Shown here piece by piece: positions 21,630 to 31,154 of a DNA stretch of 64,000 nucleotides. The notes under the pieces were generated by a model. That model was not told where the DNA came from. It worked only from the letters and a program-made list of their open reading frames with translations, and did no database searches. Source of the DNA: Polynucleobacter sp. AP-Kolm-20A-A1 (GTDB lineage Bacteria; Pseudomonadota; Gammaproteobacteria; Burkholderiales; Burkholderiaceae); contig NZ_CP061315.1 of NCBI RefSeq assembly GCF_018688315.1, forward strand, positions 1,857,419 to 1,921,418. The letters run 5' to 3'. The number at the start of each line of letters is the position of its first letter. Position 1 is the first letter of the stretch. A program made the position numbers and the translations under genes.

Positions 21630-22150
21630 TCGATTTCCAGAGCGGCTACATTCTGCGTCCGGTAAATCCGGTCTTTATTTATTTCAGCTTATTTTGTGCG
21701 CTGTTATTAAATCTGCTACCGATTGGCAACTATGGTTGGGTGCCTGACTGGTTAATTCTATGTATTGTGTTTTGGAATATCCACCAACATCGCTATGTGA
21801 GTGTCATCACTGCCTTCATTCTTGGTCTGATGATGGATGTTCACAATTCAGATCTGCTGGGCTTACACGCTTTTAGCTACTCCCTCGTCGCATACGTCGC
21901 TATTTCATGGCATCGACGGATTGTGGCTCTCACAGTTCTTCCACAAGCCTTACATTTGCTTCCAATCTTTTTACTGGTATCGCTTTTCCCCGTATTGGCA
22001 CATTGGCTGCTAAGCGGCGAGCTATATTGGTGGGCCCTCACAGGCGCTATTCAGGCGCTAATAGAAGCAATGCTATGGCCACTGGCGACACGCATCTTAT
22101 TGGCACCGCAGCGTCGACCATTAGATGTTGATCACAATCGCCCTCTCTAA
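21626..22150 (+). CDS. mreD: Rod shape-determining protein MreD
   Basis: The 174-residue integral membrane protein has about five segments and a central FILGLMMDVHNSDLLGLHAF, typical of MreD, whose conserved Asp sits in a membrane helix. It helps couple MreC to the elongasome. Its ATG overlaps the mreC stop as ATGA. mrdA begins 8 bases after its stop. Confidence 0.93.
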   Translation: MIDFQSGYILRPVNPVFIYFSLFCALLLNLLPIGNYGWVPDWLILCIVFWNIHQHRYVSVITAFILGLMMDVHNSDLLGLHAFSYSLVAYVAISWHRRIVALTVLPQALHLLPIFLLVSLFPVLAHWLLSGELYWWALTGAIQALIEAMLWPLATRILLAPQRRPLDVDHNRPL

Positions 22151-22158
22151 GAAGCGGC

Positions 22159-24066
22159 ATGGTTTCTTTTAAAAAACCGGATCTCGACTCATTTCAAGAG
22201 CGCATTCATATTGCGACGCTATTTGTCACATTTTGTTTTTTACTGCTAGTTACTCGTTTGGTTTGGCTACAGCTAGTTAGCCATGGAAAATATGCTCTTC
22301 TAGCGGAGAGTAACCGCATTGCTTTAGTTCCGGCGCCAGCCAATAGAGGCCTTTTAATTGATCGCAATGGCATCGTTATCGGTAGAAATTATTCCGCCCT
22401 CACGCTAGATGTCAATGCCGAGGAAGTAAAAGGCAATGTCGATCAGCTCATTAGCGATCTTTCTGAAATCATTGATATTTCCCCTAGAGATCGCCGCAAT
22501 TTCAAGCGCTCTCTAGAGGATTCTCGCAATATGGGGACATTTCCCCTGCGCTCCATGCTCAATGAAGCAGAAACTGCCCGATTTATGGCCAATCGCTACC
22601 GTTTTCCTGGGGTGGAGATCCGCGCCAGGAGCTTTCGGGAGTACCCATACAACGAATTAGCCTCCCATTTAATTGGCTATATTGGTCGCGTTTCCCAGAA
22701 AGATAAGGAGCGCATGCAGGCTGAAATTGAGGGCGCTAAAGCTGATGATCCAGATGCTTTGCAAGCTTCATTTCTACCGGGCATTCAATATGTAGGAAAG
22801 ATTGGCCTAGAGCAAAGTTATGAAACTGTTTTGCGTGGCGTGCCCGGATACGATCAAGTAGAAATCACTGCGGGTGGCAAACCAGTGCGCACACTTTCTA
22901 GCGCACCTTCGGTGCCCGGAAAAAATGTGGTTCTCTCGGTAGATATTAAGTTGCAATATTTAGTAGAGCAGCTGTATGGCAATTTCCGTGGTGCCTTTGT
23001 AGCGATTGAACCGGAGACGGGTGATGTATTGGCATTCGTCTCTAAACCTAACTTCAATCCAAATGATTTTGTTGAGGGCATTGATTCGGTCACCTGGAAG
23101 GAGCTCAATGACTCCCCACAAAAGCCTCTCTATAACCGACCACTCAAAGGCATCTACCCACCAGGGTCAACTTACAAGCCCTTCATGGCGCTAGCCGCTC
23201 TAGAGAATAAAAAGCGCACACCATCACAAACCATTTCTGACCCTGGTTACTTTGACTTTGGCAACCATACATTCCGCGATGATAAAAAAGGTGGTCACGG
23301 AATTGTTGATATGCAAAAGTCTATCGTTGAATCATGCGACACCTACTACTACATGCTAGCGCGTGACATGGGCGTAAACATGATGCATGACTTTATGAAG
23401 CCGCTTGGCTTTGGCCAAATTACAGGAATTGATTTACAAGGTGAGGCGAGAGGCGTTTTGCCGTCTACCGAGTGGAAGAAAAATACCTTCAAAAAACCAG
23501 AGCAGCAAAAATGGTATGAAGGTGAAACAATTTCACTTGGCATTGGACAGGGTTATAACGCTTTCACTATTTTGCAATTAGCTCACGCTATGGCAAACGT
23601 TGCTAATAACGGCGTCGTGATGAAGCCGCACTTAGTTAAAGCGATTGAAGACCCATTCACGCGAAATAGAGTTCTGACAACACCAAAAGAAAGTTATCGC
23701 ATTGATCTCAATGCGGAGAATATTGAGGTGATTAAAAAGGCCATGTTAGAAGTAAACGTCTCGGGTACTTCAGCAGCAGCGTTCAAAGGAACCGGCTATC
23801 AAGTTGGCGGAAAAACTGGCACCGCACAAGTCTTTAGCTTGAATTCCAAAGAATATAAGCACGGCTCAACTGCAGAATTTTTACGAGACCATGCTTTGTA
23901 TATTGCTTTTGCGCCAGCAGATAAACCAACGATTGTGATTGCAATGGTTGTGGAGAATGCGGGCTTTGGCGCGCAGTATGCAGCTCCAATTGCGCGCAAA
24001 GCATTAGACTTTTACATAGAGGGCAAATGGCCTAAGGAGATTCCTGAATGGAAAAGAGCCCCTTAA
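22159..24066 (+). CDS. mrdA: Penicillin-binding protein 2 (peptidoglycan transpeptidase)
   Basis: The 635-residue product has one N-terminal membrane helix (about 18-40) and a dimerisation domain. The transpeptidase domain carries the catalytic PPGSTYKPF (SxxK), the ESCDTYY motif (SxD-like) and GGKTGTAQV (KTG). It cross-links lateral wall peptidoglycan with RodA. The 3' end overlaps rodA by 19 bases, so the two partners are translationally linked. Confidence 0.97.
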   Translation: MVSFKKPDLDSFQERIHIATLFVTFCFLLLVTRLVWLQLVSHGKYALLAESNRIALVPAPANRGLLIDRNGIVIGRNYSALTLDVNAEEVKGNVDQLISDLSEIIDISPRDRRNFKRSLEDSRNMGTFPLRSMLNEAETARFMANRYRFPGVEIRARSFREYPYNELASHLIGYIGRVSQKDKERMQAEIEGAKADDPDALQASFLPGIQYVGKIGLEQSYETVLRGVPGYDQVEITAGGKPVRTLSSAPSVPGKNVVLSVDIKLQYLVEQLYGNFRGAFVAIEPETGDVLAFVSKPNFNPNDFVEGIDSVTWKELNDSPQKPLYNRPLKGIYPPGSTYKPFMALAALENKKRTPSQTISDPGYFDFGNHTFRDDKKGGHGIVDMQKSIVESCDTYYYMLARDMGVNMMHDFMKPLGFGQITGIDLQGEARGVLPSTEWKKNTFKKPEQQKWYEGETISLGIGQGYNAFTILQLAHAMANVANNGVVMKPHLVKAIEDPFTRNRVLTTPKESYRIDLNAENIEVIKKAMLEVNVSGTSAAAFKGTGYQVGGKTGTAQVFSLNSKEYKHGSTAEFLRDHALYIAFAPADKPTIVIAMVVENAGFGAQYAAPIARKALDFYIEGKWPKEIPEWKRAP

Positions 24067-25199
24067 TCAAAGTAAAAGCATTTTTCTTTAGCATTTTTGC
24101 TGGCTTAGATCGCCAGCTAGGCCTTATTCTGCTTGGCTTGGCGGCCGTTGGCTTTTTTACTTTTTTATCAGCAAGTCAAAATACTCCCGTACAAATTGCA
24201 GATGAATTACGCAATCTCGCACTCTCATTTGCAGTAATGTGGATTGTGTCGCGCATTCCACCAAAGTGGCTGGAGATGGGCGCTGTTTGGATTTATGGGC
24301 TTGGTGTTGCGCTCTTAATCGCAGTAGCTGCGTTTGGACTTATTAAAAAAGGTGCACGCCGTTGGTTGAACATTGGCGTCGTGATTCAGCCATCTGAAAT
24401 TATGAAGATTGCAATGCCATTGATGCTTGCTTGGTATTTTCAGAAGCGTGAAGGCATTCAAAAATCTTGGGACTATGGAGTTGCAGCGATTATTTTGGCA
24501 ATACCCGTATTCTTAATTGCTCGCCAACCCGACTTAGGTACGGCGCTCTTAGTTTTTGCGGCGGGTCTTTATGTCATTATTTTGGCGGGCCTGCCTTGGA
24601 AATGGATTCTGCCGTTTGTTGGCCTAGGCGTTGTTGGCATTTTGTTAATCATTATTTTCGGCAGCACCATTTGCGCGCACGATGTTGTTTGGCCATTTGT
24701 ACATAACTACCAAAAGCATCGTATCTGCACCTTGCTCGACCCCACTAGCGATCCATTAGGAAAAGGCTTTCACACAATCCAATCCATGATTGCTATCGGA
24801 TCTGGTGGGTTCTTTGGCAAAGGCTGGTTTCAAGGAACTCAAGCGCATTTGGAATTTATTCCAGAAAAACACACTGACTTTGTCTTTGCTGTGTTCTCAG
24901 AAGAATTTGGCCTATTAGGCAACTTAGTATTGCTTGCCCTTTTCTTCTCACTTATTAAAAGAGGTTTAGCTATTTCTGCAAGCGCGCCCAATTTATTTAC
25001 ACGACTATTAGGCGCTGCAGTAACTTTAATTTTCTTTACCTATGCTTTTGTGAACATCGGAATGGTGAGCGGCTTATTGCCGGTTGTTGGGGTGCCGCTA
25101 CCATTTATTAGCTACGGTGGCACCGCGCTCGTTACCCTTGGTTTTGGTGCCGGCATCTTAATGAGTATTCATCGCCATCGCCGTTTAGTGCAGAGCTAG
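24048..25199 (+). CDS. rodA: Peptidoglycan glycosyltransferase RodA
   Basis: The 383-residue SEDS-family membrane protein has around ten segments. It carries IKKGARRWLNIGVVIQPSEIMKIAMP, the catalytic periplasmic region, RQPDLGTALLVF, and the C-terminal PFISYGGTALV. It polymerises lipid II into glycan strands with PBP2. Compared with the shorter E. coli loop, the middle has an extra CAHDVVWPFVHNYQKHRI stretch. It is last in the operon and followed by a strong terminator. Confidence 0.97.
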   Translation: MEKSPLIKVKAFFFSIFAGLDRQLGLILLGLAAVGFFTFLSASQNTPVQIADELRNLALSFAVMWIVSRIPPKWLEMGAVWIYGLGVALLIAVAAFGLIKKGARRWLNIGVVIQPSEIMKIAMPLMLAWYFQKREGIQKSWDYGVAAIILAIPVFLIARQPDLGTALLVFAAGLYVIILAGLPWKWILPFVGLGVVGILLIIIFGSTICAHDVVWPFVHNYQKHRICTLLDPTSDPLGKGFHTIQSMIAIGSGGFFGKGWFQGTQAHLEFIPEKHTDFVFAVFSEEFGLLGNLVLLALFFSLIKRGLAISASAPNLFTRLLGAAVTLIFFTYAFVNIGMVSGLLPVVGVPLPFISYGGTALVTLGFGAGILMSIHRHRRLVQS

Positions 25200-25240
25200 G
25201 TAGAAATAGCTTTAAACGCTTCGAGAATTATTGAGGAAAT

Positions 25241-25268
25241 AAAAAAGCCCGGCATGCCGGGCTTTTTT
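25241..25268. terminator. Bidirectional intrinsic terminator between rodA and the HU gene
   Basis: A perfect palindrome of GCCCGGCATGCCGGGC is flanked by six A on the left and six T on the right. It can end both the plus-strand rodA transcript and the minus-strand HU transcript. Confidence 0.95.
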
Positions 25269-25284
25269 ATCAACAAGGGAAGAA

Positions 25285-25569
25285 TTACTTCTTACGCTTG
25301 TTAACTGAATCTTTAAATGCTTTACCAGCAGAAAACTTAACAGTTTTTGCAGCAGCAATTTTGAGTGGCTCGCCAGTTTTTGGGTTACGACCCATACGTG
25401 CAGCACGTTTGCCAGAAGCAAATGTACCAAAGCCGATCAGTTGTACTGAGTCACCTTTAGTAACAGCTTTGATGATTGTGTCGATTGCAGAATTCAATGC
25501 GAATTCTGCTTTGGCTTTAGAAATCTCCGCGTCGTCAGCAATCGCTGCGATTAGTTCGGCTTTGTTCAA
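25285..25569 (-). CDS. hupB: HU family DNA-binding protein
   Basis: The 94-residue product starts [21 protein letters not shown], has the DNA-binding arm [21 protein letters not shown], and ends in NKRKK. HU bends and compacts DNA and is abundant in the nucleoid. A longer frame exists upstream, but I place the start at TTG 25567-25569. AAGGAG sits at an ideal 6-base distance and the family sequence begins at that codon. An N-terminal extension from an upstream ATG would be unprecedented for HU. Confidence 0.94.
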   Translation of the reverse strand: MNKAELIAAIADDAEISKAKAEFALNSAIDTIIKAVTKGDSVQLIGFGTFASGKRAARMGRNPKTGEPLKIAAAKTVKFSAGKAFKDSVNKRKK

Positions 25570-25682
25570 GTGAAGCTCCTTATAGATATTGATGTCAGCG
25601 CACATTACGCTTACATGATTTTAACCACAAAAAATTACAAAAATAAAGTTGCGTTACAGCAATTTTTTACTACGACTACAAA

Positions 25683-26048
25683 TTACTCATCCAAAACAGT
25701 GATATCAGAAACAAAATACTCGGTATCGCCAAAACAAGAGGTTGGCAAACCAATGTGTTGCTCGTACTTTAGAGCAACCTTTTTGCCTAAATTAGCATTT
25801 ATTTTTTGCGCAACAGCATCTTCACGCACCGTAAAGAGGAATTTTTCTGACATGGTACCCGGCATTGAGACCATGGCTAATTCACCTTCCCAGGTTTTAC
25901 ATACATAGCCGCGATTAGAGAATTTCTGCACATATCCTGCACGCTCACCGCTTCCGTAGCTCCAATTTAGCATCGCCCATGTGTATACAGAAATACCTAC
26001 AAACCCAATTAAAACAAGGCTTAAGAGCCACTTTATAAAGCTATTCAT
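25683..26048 (-). CDS. Hypothetical protein with N-terminal membrane anchor
   Basis: The 121-residue product has one hydrophobic segment at about residues 5-28, then a soluble region. That region contains GSGERAGYVQKFSNRGYVCKTWEGEL and two well-separated cysteines. The pattern of signal anchor plus small beta-rich domain suggests periplasmic exposure. I recognise no named family with certainty. A clean ATG and codon usage like the neighbours support a real gene. It is 77 bases upstream of the HU frame on the same strand. Confidence 0.7.
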   Translation of the reverse strand: MNSFIKWLLSLVLIGFVGISVYTWAMLNWSYGSGERAGYVQKFSNRGYVCKTWEGELAMVSMPGTMSEKFLFTVREDAVAQKINANLGKKVALKYEQHIGLPTSCFGDTEYFVSDITVLDE

Positions 26049-26254
26049 AAGATCTTCCTTAATAAATCTTCACTCAAACCCTAAGTAGGTCATTACATCT
26101 TCTATATGCAGTATATGGGCATCCGAATACTAAAAATGATCTATTTGTGGTCAGCGCAGCATGTTTATTTTGCAGTCTCGAAATATGGGTCCGCCCTAAT
26201 GAAAAAGTTAGCGATAAATTATTTTGAGTATTTTGCAGGCAGTTATTTGGTGAC

Positions 26255-26551
26255 TTAGGGCGCCAATATCTGGGCAATCTGTTCTGGGCTAATCGACCCC
26301 CATATTTCCACTCGCTTCTTGCGGCTATTTTGCCCAGAAACGAATTGAATCTGTTTCTGCGGCACTCTCAGCTGCTTAGAAAGCCAGGCCAATAAAAGCT
26401 CATTAGCCTTATTTTCTAGGGCTGGGGCTTGAAGAGAGATCTTCAGGCAGCCGTCATGCAGCCCAACCACCTTGGTCTGTTTTGCCCCTGGTTGGCAATG
26501 CAAACTTAAGATGATTCCGGCGGGGGTTTGCTTTAACCAAATAGGCATCAT
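26255..26551 (-). CDS. DUF167 (YggU family) protein
   Basis: The 98-residue product contains LHCQPGAKQTKVVGLHDGCLKI, LQAPALENKANELLLAWLS and GQNSRKKRVEI, the typical DUF167 pattern. The family is a small alpha/beta fold of unknown function. It lies divergent from the carbonic anhydrase gene across 22 bases. Two ATGs start the frame; either is possible. Confidence 0.9.
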   Translation of the reverse strand: MMPIWLKQTPAGIILSLHCQPGAKQTKVVGLHDGCLKISLQAPALENKANELLLAWLSKQLRVPQKQIQFVSGQNSRKKRVEIWGSISPEQIAQILAP

Positions 26552-26573
26552 TAAAGTACTTTAAACTGAAACC

Positions 26574-27245
26574 ATGACGACTAAGAATTCTCAAGCCCTC
26601 GAGCAACTGTTTGCAAATAATCGGACTTGGGCCGAAAGTATGGTGGCAAAAGATGGCGATTTCTTCAAACGCCTAGTTTCCCAGCAAGCCCCCGAATATC
26701 TCTGGATAGGCTGTTCTGATAGTCGAGTACCCGCCAACGATATTGTGAATTTATTGCCCGGCGAATTATTTGTTCACCGCAATGTTGCAAACGTTGTGGT
26801 TCATACCGACTTAAATTGCTTATCGGTAATTCAGTTTGCTATCGACCTGCTTAAGGTTAAGCATATATTGGTTGTAGGTCACTACGGCTGCTCTGGCGTA
26901 CATGCAGCATTAACTGACAAGCGGGTTGGTCTAGCGGATAACTGGCTGCGTCATGTAAAAGATGTGCACCAGAAACATGAGCGTTATCTTGGCGATGTCA
27001 TTCCAACACCAAAACGTCAAGATCGTTTATGTGAACTCAATGTCATTGAGCAGGTTGTTAACGTGTGTGAGACAACCATTGTTCAAGATGCATGGGCACG
27101 CGGCCAGGACCTCACCGTCCACGGCTGGGCTTATCGTCTTGAAACGGGCCTAATAAATGATTTAGGCATGTCAAGTAGCTCAATCGAAGAAATGACTGAG
27201 CGCTATTCCAAGTCCATCAAGCGTTACGAATCAGAGCAAAGTTAA
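26574..27245 (+). CDS. can: Beta-class carbonic anhydrase
   Basis: The 223-residue product has the zinc ligands in WIGCSDSRVPANDI and HYGCSGVHAAL, and the conserved GELFVHRNVANVV. It interconverts CO2 and bicarbonate, feeding carboxylases such as those of fatty acid and pyrimidine synthesis. Its stop is one base before the start of the third LpxL paralogue, so the two are likely co-translated. That coupling makes sense if bicarbonate supply is tied to lipid synthesis, but this is inference. Confidence 0.96.
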   Translation: MTTKNSQALEQLFANNRTWAESMVAKDGDFFKRLVSQQAPEYLWIGCSDSRVPANDIVNLLPGELFVHRNVANVVVHTDLNCLSVIQFAIDLLKVKHILVVGHYGCSGVHAALTDKRVGLADNWLRHVKDVHQKHERYLGDVIPTPKRQDRLCELNVIEQVVNVCETTIVQDAWARGQDLTVHGWAYRLETGLINDLGMSSSSIEEMTERYSKSIKRYESEQS

Positions 27246-27246
27246 T

Positions 27247-28146
27247 TTGCTCAAATCTTTTTTGAACTACCTAGGAGTCGCCTTTCTTGCGCTCCTCTCG
27301 CTTCTTCCCTATAAGCTTTTAGTCGCCATTGGATATGGCCTAGGCTATATAGCTGCTCGCATCCCAAGCGATAGAGCGCGAGTTGTCAAAACCAATCTCC
27401 GTCTTTGTTTTCCAAACCTAAACTCAGACGAAATTGATCAGCTTAGTAAGCAGCACTGGCGACTGCTTGGTCGCAGCCTGGTTGAAAAAAGTATCATCTG
27501 GTTTGGTAGCTCAAAAAAATTGGGCAAAATGATTGAAGTGAAATCAGCCGTAGACCTTGCCAGCAAAAAACCACGCATCTTGGTGAATATGCATTTCACG
27601 GGAATTGAGGGCAGCATTATTTTGAGCGCGCTCTCTAAAGAAAAGCACTGGCCCCGCACTTCAGGATTTTTTCAGAGAATGAAAAGTCCGTTTTTTAATC
27701 AAAAAATTGTGGGGTGGCGCAATCGCTTTGGCGGCAACTCCATTGATCGCCAGGGGAATGCCAAAGCCATCATTCGTGAAATCCGTAATGGCGATTTCAT
27801 CATCATTGCCCCTGATATTGATCTGGGGCTAAAGGATTCTGAGTTTGTTCCTTTCTTTGGCATGCAAACCAACACCATCACTACCATCTCTCGTTTAGCA
27901 AAAATTACTGGTGCAGATGTATGCCTGATGACCACCACCTTAAAAGCCGATGAATCAGGCTATCTTTGCGAGATTAGAAAGCCTTTAGAAAACTTTCCGG
28001 GAACAGATCCAAAGTCAGATACGGCCCGACTCAATCAATATTTTGAATCTGAAATTCGTCTTCGCCCGGCCGAATACTACTGGGTTCATAAGCGCTTCAA
28101 AAACCCCCCCAATGGTGGCTCAAACCCCTATAACCCTTCTAACTAG
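27247..28146 (+). CDS. LpxL-type lipid A acyltransferase (paralogue 3)
   Basis: The 299-residue product closely matches the acyltransferase at 4959-5858, with the same length, the shared APDIDLGLKDSEFVPFFG block, WRNRFGG, and the ending [12 protein letters not shown]. The catalytic region is VNMHFTGIEGS. The start is TTG, one base after the carbonic anhydrase stop. Two similar enzymes plus the more distant one at 4083-4943 give this genome at least three such enzymes in the window. Different acyl-chain lengths or sites are plausible but not visible from sequence. Confidence 0.88.
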   Translation: MLKSFLNYLGVAFLALLSLLPYKLLVAIGYGLGYIAARIPSDRARVVKTNLRLCFPNLNSDEIDQLSKQHWRLLGRSLVEKSIIWFGSSKKLGKMIEVKSAVDLASKKPRILVNMHFTGIEGSIILSALSKEKHWPRTSGFFQRMKSPFFNQKIVGWRNRFGGNSIDRQGNAKAIIREIRNGDFIIIAPDIDLGLKDSEFVPFFGMQTNTITTISRLAKITGADVCLMTTTLKADESGYLCEIRKPLENFPGTDPKSDTARLNQYFESEIRLRPAEYYWVHKRFKNPPNGGSNPYNPSN

Positions 28147-28171
28147 AGGTCTTTTGTCCTATCATTAAGGG

Positions 28172-28924
28172 ATGACCGAACGTATTGGGCTCTTTGCCGA
28201 TCTCCACAGTAATTTAGAAGCTTTTGAGGCCTGCATGGCCCGCGCCGAAGAGCTTGGCGTTACCCGCATGGTTTTCTTGGGTGATCTCGTCGGCTATAAC
28301 GCAGACCCAGTAGCAGTGATAGAGCGCATCGCCGCACTCGTAGAAAGCAAAAAGGCCATTGCCGTTCTTGGCAATCATGATGAGGCTATTTTTAAAGACG
28401 CGCGCAATCAGATGAACGCCAGTGCAAATGCTGCTATCGAGTGGACAAAGTCTCAACTAAATAATAGTCATATAGAGTTTTTAAAAAACCTGCCGCTTAT
28501 TGTTCAAGAAGAAAAAATTTGTTTTGTGCATGCCTCTGCACACAATCCTGCCGACTGGAATTACATTACCGATAGCATGAGCGCATGGCGTTGCGTACAG
28601 AACTCTGGAAAGAGTTATACATTTGTAGGACATGCACATGAGCAAGCCCTTTTTTATCAAAGTGCCGTTGGTAAATTAATTCGCTTTGCACCACACCCTG
28701 GCGATGAAATTCCCGTCCTGCAGCACCGCCAATGGGTGGGCGTTGTTGGATCACTTGGTCAGCCTAGAGACGGTAATCCAGAAGCCTGCTTTGCTGTTTT
28801 TGAGCCCGAATCTGAAGTGTTGACATTCCACCGCACCTCTTACGATCACTTTTCTGCCGCAGATAAAGTTCGTCGTGCTGGGCTGCCAGAAGATCTGGCA
28901 AACCGCCTCATTACGGGCAAATAA
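28172..28924 (+). CDS. Metallophosphoesterase (calcineurin-like)
   Basis: The 250-residue product carries all five metal-ligand motifs: GLFADLHSNLEAF, FLGDLVGYNADP, AVLGNHDEAIF, CFVHASAHNP and FVGHAHEQALF. The layout is typical of the YfcE/PrpE-like bacterial phosphodiesterase branch of the metallophosphoesterase superfamily. The gene is 5 bases upstream of a Ser/Thr kinase, so it may act as the matching protein phosphatase, though a nucleotide or sugar-phosphate substrate is equally possible. Confidence 0.87.
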   Translation: MTERIGLFADLHSNLEAFEACMARAEELGVTRMVFLGDLVGYNADPVAVIERIAALVESKKAIAVLGNHDEAIFKDARNQMNASANAAIEWTKSQLNNSHIEFLKNLPLIVQEEKICFVHASAHNPADWNYITDSMSAWRCVQNSGKSYTFVGHAHEQALFYQSAVGKLIRFAPHPGDEIPVLQHRQWVGVVGSLGQPRDGNPEACFAVFEPESEVLTFHRTSYDHFSAADKVRRAGLPEDLANRLITGK

Positions 28925-28929
28925 TATTC

Positions 28930-30348
28930 ATGGGAATCAATACTGACATTGAAGCAGTAGACGATATATTTCAAGAAGGCAAAGTAGTAGATGGCTTTGT
29001 CTTGGGCAAAGAAGTTCATCGCGGCGGAATGGCGAGTCTTTTCTCTGCCACCAAAGCAGGAATTGATATTCCTATTTTGCTAAAGATACCGCGAGTTGGC
29101 AGAGATCAGCCAGTAGAGAGTTTGATTGGATTTGAAACTGAGCTCACTATCTTGCGCTCACTAAAAAGCCCGTACGTTCCAAAATATTTAGGCTCTGGCA
29201 ATATGGCCACGCGCCCATATATTGCAATGGAAAGAGTTGAGGGTAGACCGCTTGAGGACTACATCAAAGAAGGCAAAGTTTTTACTATTGATGAAGTGGT
29301 ACGTATTGGCGCAGATCTAGCGCAAGCGGTTCAATCACTGCATTCACAAGATGCTATTCATCTAGACATCAAGCCAGAAAATATTTTGGTTGATGACAAA
29401 GGTAAGCTGACATTAATTGATTTTGGTTTGTCGCACCATGCACGCTATCCAGACTTGCTTGCAGAAGAGATGCGAAAAGGCGTTGGCTCTGCGCCATATA
29501 TTTCTCCCGAGCAAGTAGCGGGAATTCGCTCTGATTCACGAAGTGATATTTTTTCTATCGGCGTCATCATGTATGAGTTGCTCACTGGCGAGCTGCCATT
29601 TGGTAACCCACAAACGATGAGTGGCCTACGTAGACGTATGTGGGCTGAGCCATTCCCGTTGAGAGCAATTCGCCGTGAGATTCCTCGCTGGCTACAAGAG
29701 GTAGTTCTAAGATGTTTAGAGCCGCGCGCTGCCGATCGATATCAAAGTGCTGCACGCTTACGACAAGTATTGAGAGATCCTGAGGGCGTCACGCTTACGG
29801 AGCGAGCTGACCGAGTTGAGCCTCCCAGCTTTTGGGAAAACCTTAAAGGCATGTTTAAGGCTGCCGGCTATGAACCTTCTCCTAGCCCGCGCCCTAGTAT
29901 GGGCAATTTTGATGCGCCACTCATGATCGCTGCAATTGATACCCGTCAGTCTGATGAAGACTTGCGTGAGCGCATGCAAATTACCGCAAAAAACTTATTG
30001 CAGGCCTATCCTGAGAGTCGTTTAGTTTGCTTAAGTACTATTAGCAGTACCCCCACTTTCGAAGGCAATCAAGAAAATGAAACTGCCAGCGGGATTGTGC
30101 GAGGCCACTTGGTGCAACTAATGGATTGGGCCAAGCCCCTTAAGTTGCCGCCAGAAAGAATTTCTTATCACGTGCTTGAGGCGCTTGATCCTGCATCTCG
30201 AATTGTGGAGTTTGCCAAAGACAATGATGCATCCCTCATTCTGATTGGGGCATCGCACAAGCTTCCTAATAAGGTAACGCCCTGGAGAACGTCGATGACC
30301 AAGATCGTCGAAGAGGCGCCCTGCAGCGTGCATATCGTCAGAACCTAG
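28930..30348 (+). CDS. Ser/Thr protein kinase fused to a UspA-like domain
   Basis: The 472-residue product has a kinase domain at about residues 20-280. It has a glycine loop (GKEVHRGGMASLFSA), invariant Lys52 in LLKIPR, catalytic HLDIKPEN with Asp146, DFG at 164-166, and SPE at the activation-loop end. The usual HRD is HLD, so it lacks the Arg that many kinases need for activation-loop control. From about residue 330 to the end lies a universal-stress domain ending LILIGASHKLPNK and SVHIVR. No transmembrane or PASTA segment is present, so it is cytoplasmic. The metallophosphoesterase directly upstream suggests a reversible switch. Confidence 0.9.
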   Translation: MGINTDIEAVDDIFQEGKVVDGFVLGKEVHRGGMASLFSATKAGIDIPILLKIPRVGRDQPVESLIGFETELTILRSLKSPYVPKYLGSGNMATRPYIAMERVEGRPLEDYIKEGKVFTIDEVVRIGADLAQAVQSLHSQDAIHLDIKPENILVDDKGKLTLIDFGLSHHARYPDLLAEEMRKGVGSAPYISPEQVAGIRSDSRSDIFSIGVIMYELLTGELPFGNPQTMSGLRRRMWAEPFPLRAIRREIPRWLQEVVLRCLEPRAADRYQSAARLRQVLRDPEGVTLTERADRVEPPSFWENLKGMFKAAGYEPSPSPRPSMGNFDAPLMIAAIDTRQSDEDLRERMQITAKNLLQAYPESRLVCLSTISSTPTFEGNQENETASGIVRGHLVQLMDWAKPLKLPPERISYHVLEALDPASRIVEFAKDNDASLILIGASHKLPNKVTPWRTSMTKIVEEAPCSVHIVRT

Positions 30349-30395
30349 GCAGACCTGACGCCCCTTATGGCCTACATTTGACGGATAATGCAGGC

Positions 30396-31133
30396 ATGGA
30401 AGAAAAAGTTCGCGTCTCAAAATTGCTCTCTGAGCTAGGCCTATGCTCACGTCGCGAGGCTGATTCATACATCGAGCAAGGTTTAGTCACTGTAGACGGC
30501 GAAGTAGTAAATGAGCTCGGCGTGCGTGCTTTTCGTCACCAAAAAATTGAATTGCAATCTGGGGCCAAAGCGCAGCAGGCATCTCGTATTACCGTCATTC
30601 TGAATAAACCGGTTGGCTATATTTCTCATTACGATGACGAGCAAGAATATCAACCTGCAGCTTCATTAATTACGCCTGAAAATTACTTTGCTAGTCCGCT
30701 AGATAAAGGTAGAAGCCCTCGCTTTAATACTAAGGGCTTAGCCCCTGCAGGAAGGCTAGATATTGACTCCACGGGCATGCTGGTTTTAACTCAAGATGGC
30801 CGCATTGCTAAATTGCTGATTGGAGAAAATAGTCCGATCGAAAAAGAATATTTAGTACGCGTTGAAGGAAGACTCTCGTTCGAAGATTTAGATCGTCTAA
30901 GACACGGCCTGTCACTTGATGGAGTGGAGTTAAAGCCTGCACAAGTAAGCTGGCAAAATGAAGACCAACTTCGCTTCGTATTGCGTGAAGGGCGTAAGCG
31001 TCAAATTCGCAGAATGTGTGAGATGGTGGGGCTTAAAGTTCTCGGCCTAAAACGCGTAAGAATGGGTCGAATCTCATTGGGCCCGCTGCCACCAGGTCAA
31101 TGGCGCTATGTAGGGCCTCATGAGCAGTTCTGA
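30396..31133 (+). CDS. Pseudouridine synthase, RsuA/RluB family
   Basis: The product of about 245 residues has an N-terminal S4 RNA-binding domain (VSKLLSELGLCSRREADSYI) and the catalytic GRLDIDSTGMLVLTQDG, whose Asp is the nucleophile. The end is RKRQIRRMCEMVGLKVLGLKR. RluB acts on 23S rRNA and RsuA on 16S; a possible insertion after KPVGY and the sequence FNTKGLAPAGRLD leave the target open. I chose the ATG at 30396 because the upstream in-frame TTG at 30378 precedes the S4 domain by many non-homologous residues. Confidence 0.88.
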   Translation: MEEKVRVSKLLSELGLCSRREADSYIEQGLVTVDGEVVNELGVRAFRHQKIELQSGAKAQQASRITVILNKPVGYISHYDDEQEYQPAASLITPENYFASPLDKGRSPRFNTKGLAPAGRLDIDSTGMLVLTQDGRIAKLLIGENSPIEKEYLVRVEGRLSFEDLDRLRHGLSLDGVELKPAQVSWQNEDQLRFVLREGRKRQIRRMCEMVGLKVLGLKRVRMGRISLGPLPPGQWRYVGPHEQF

Positions 31134-31154
31134 GGCGCCTTGGGACGCTTATAA

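Noticed and set aside
26074..26277. Short minus-strand frame in the gap before the DUF167 gene
   Set aside because: No ribosome site, no family features, and a composition unlike the neighbouring genes.
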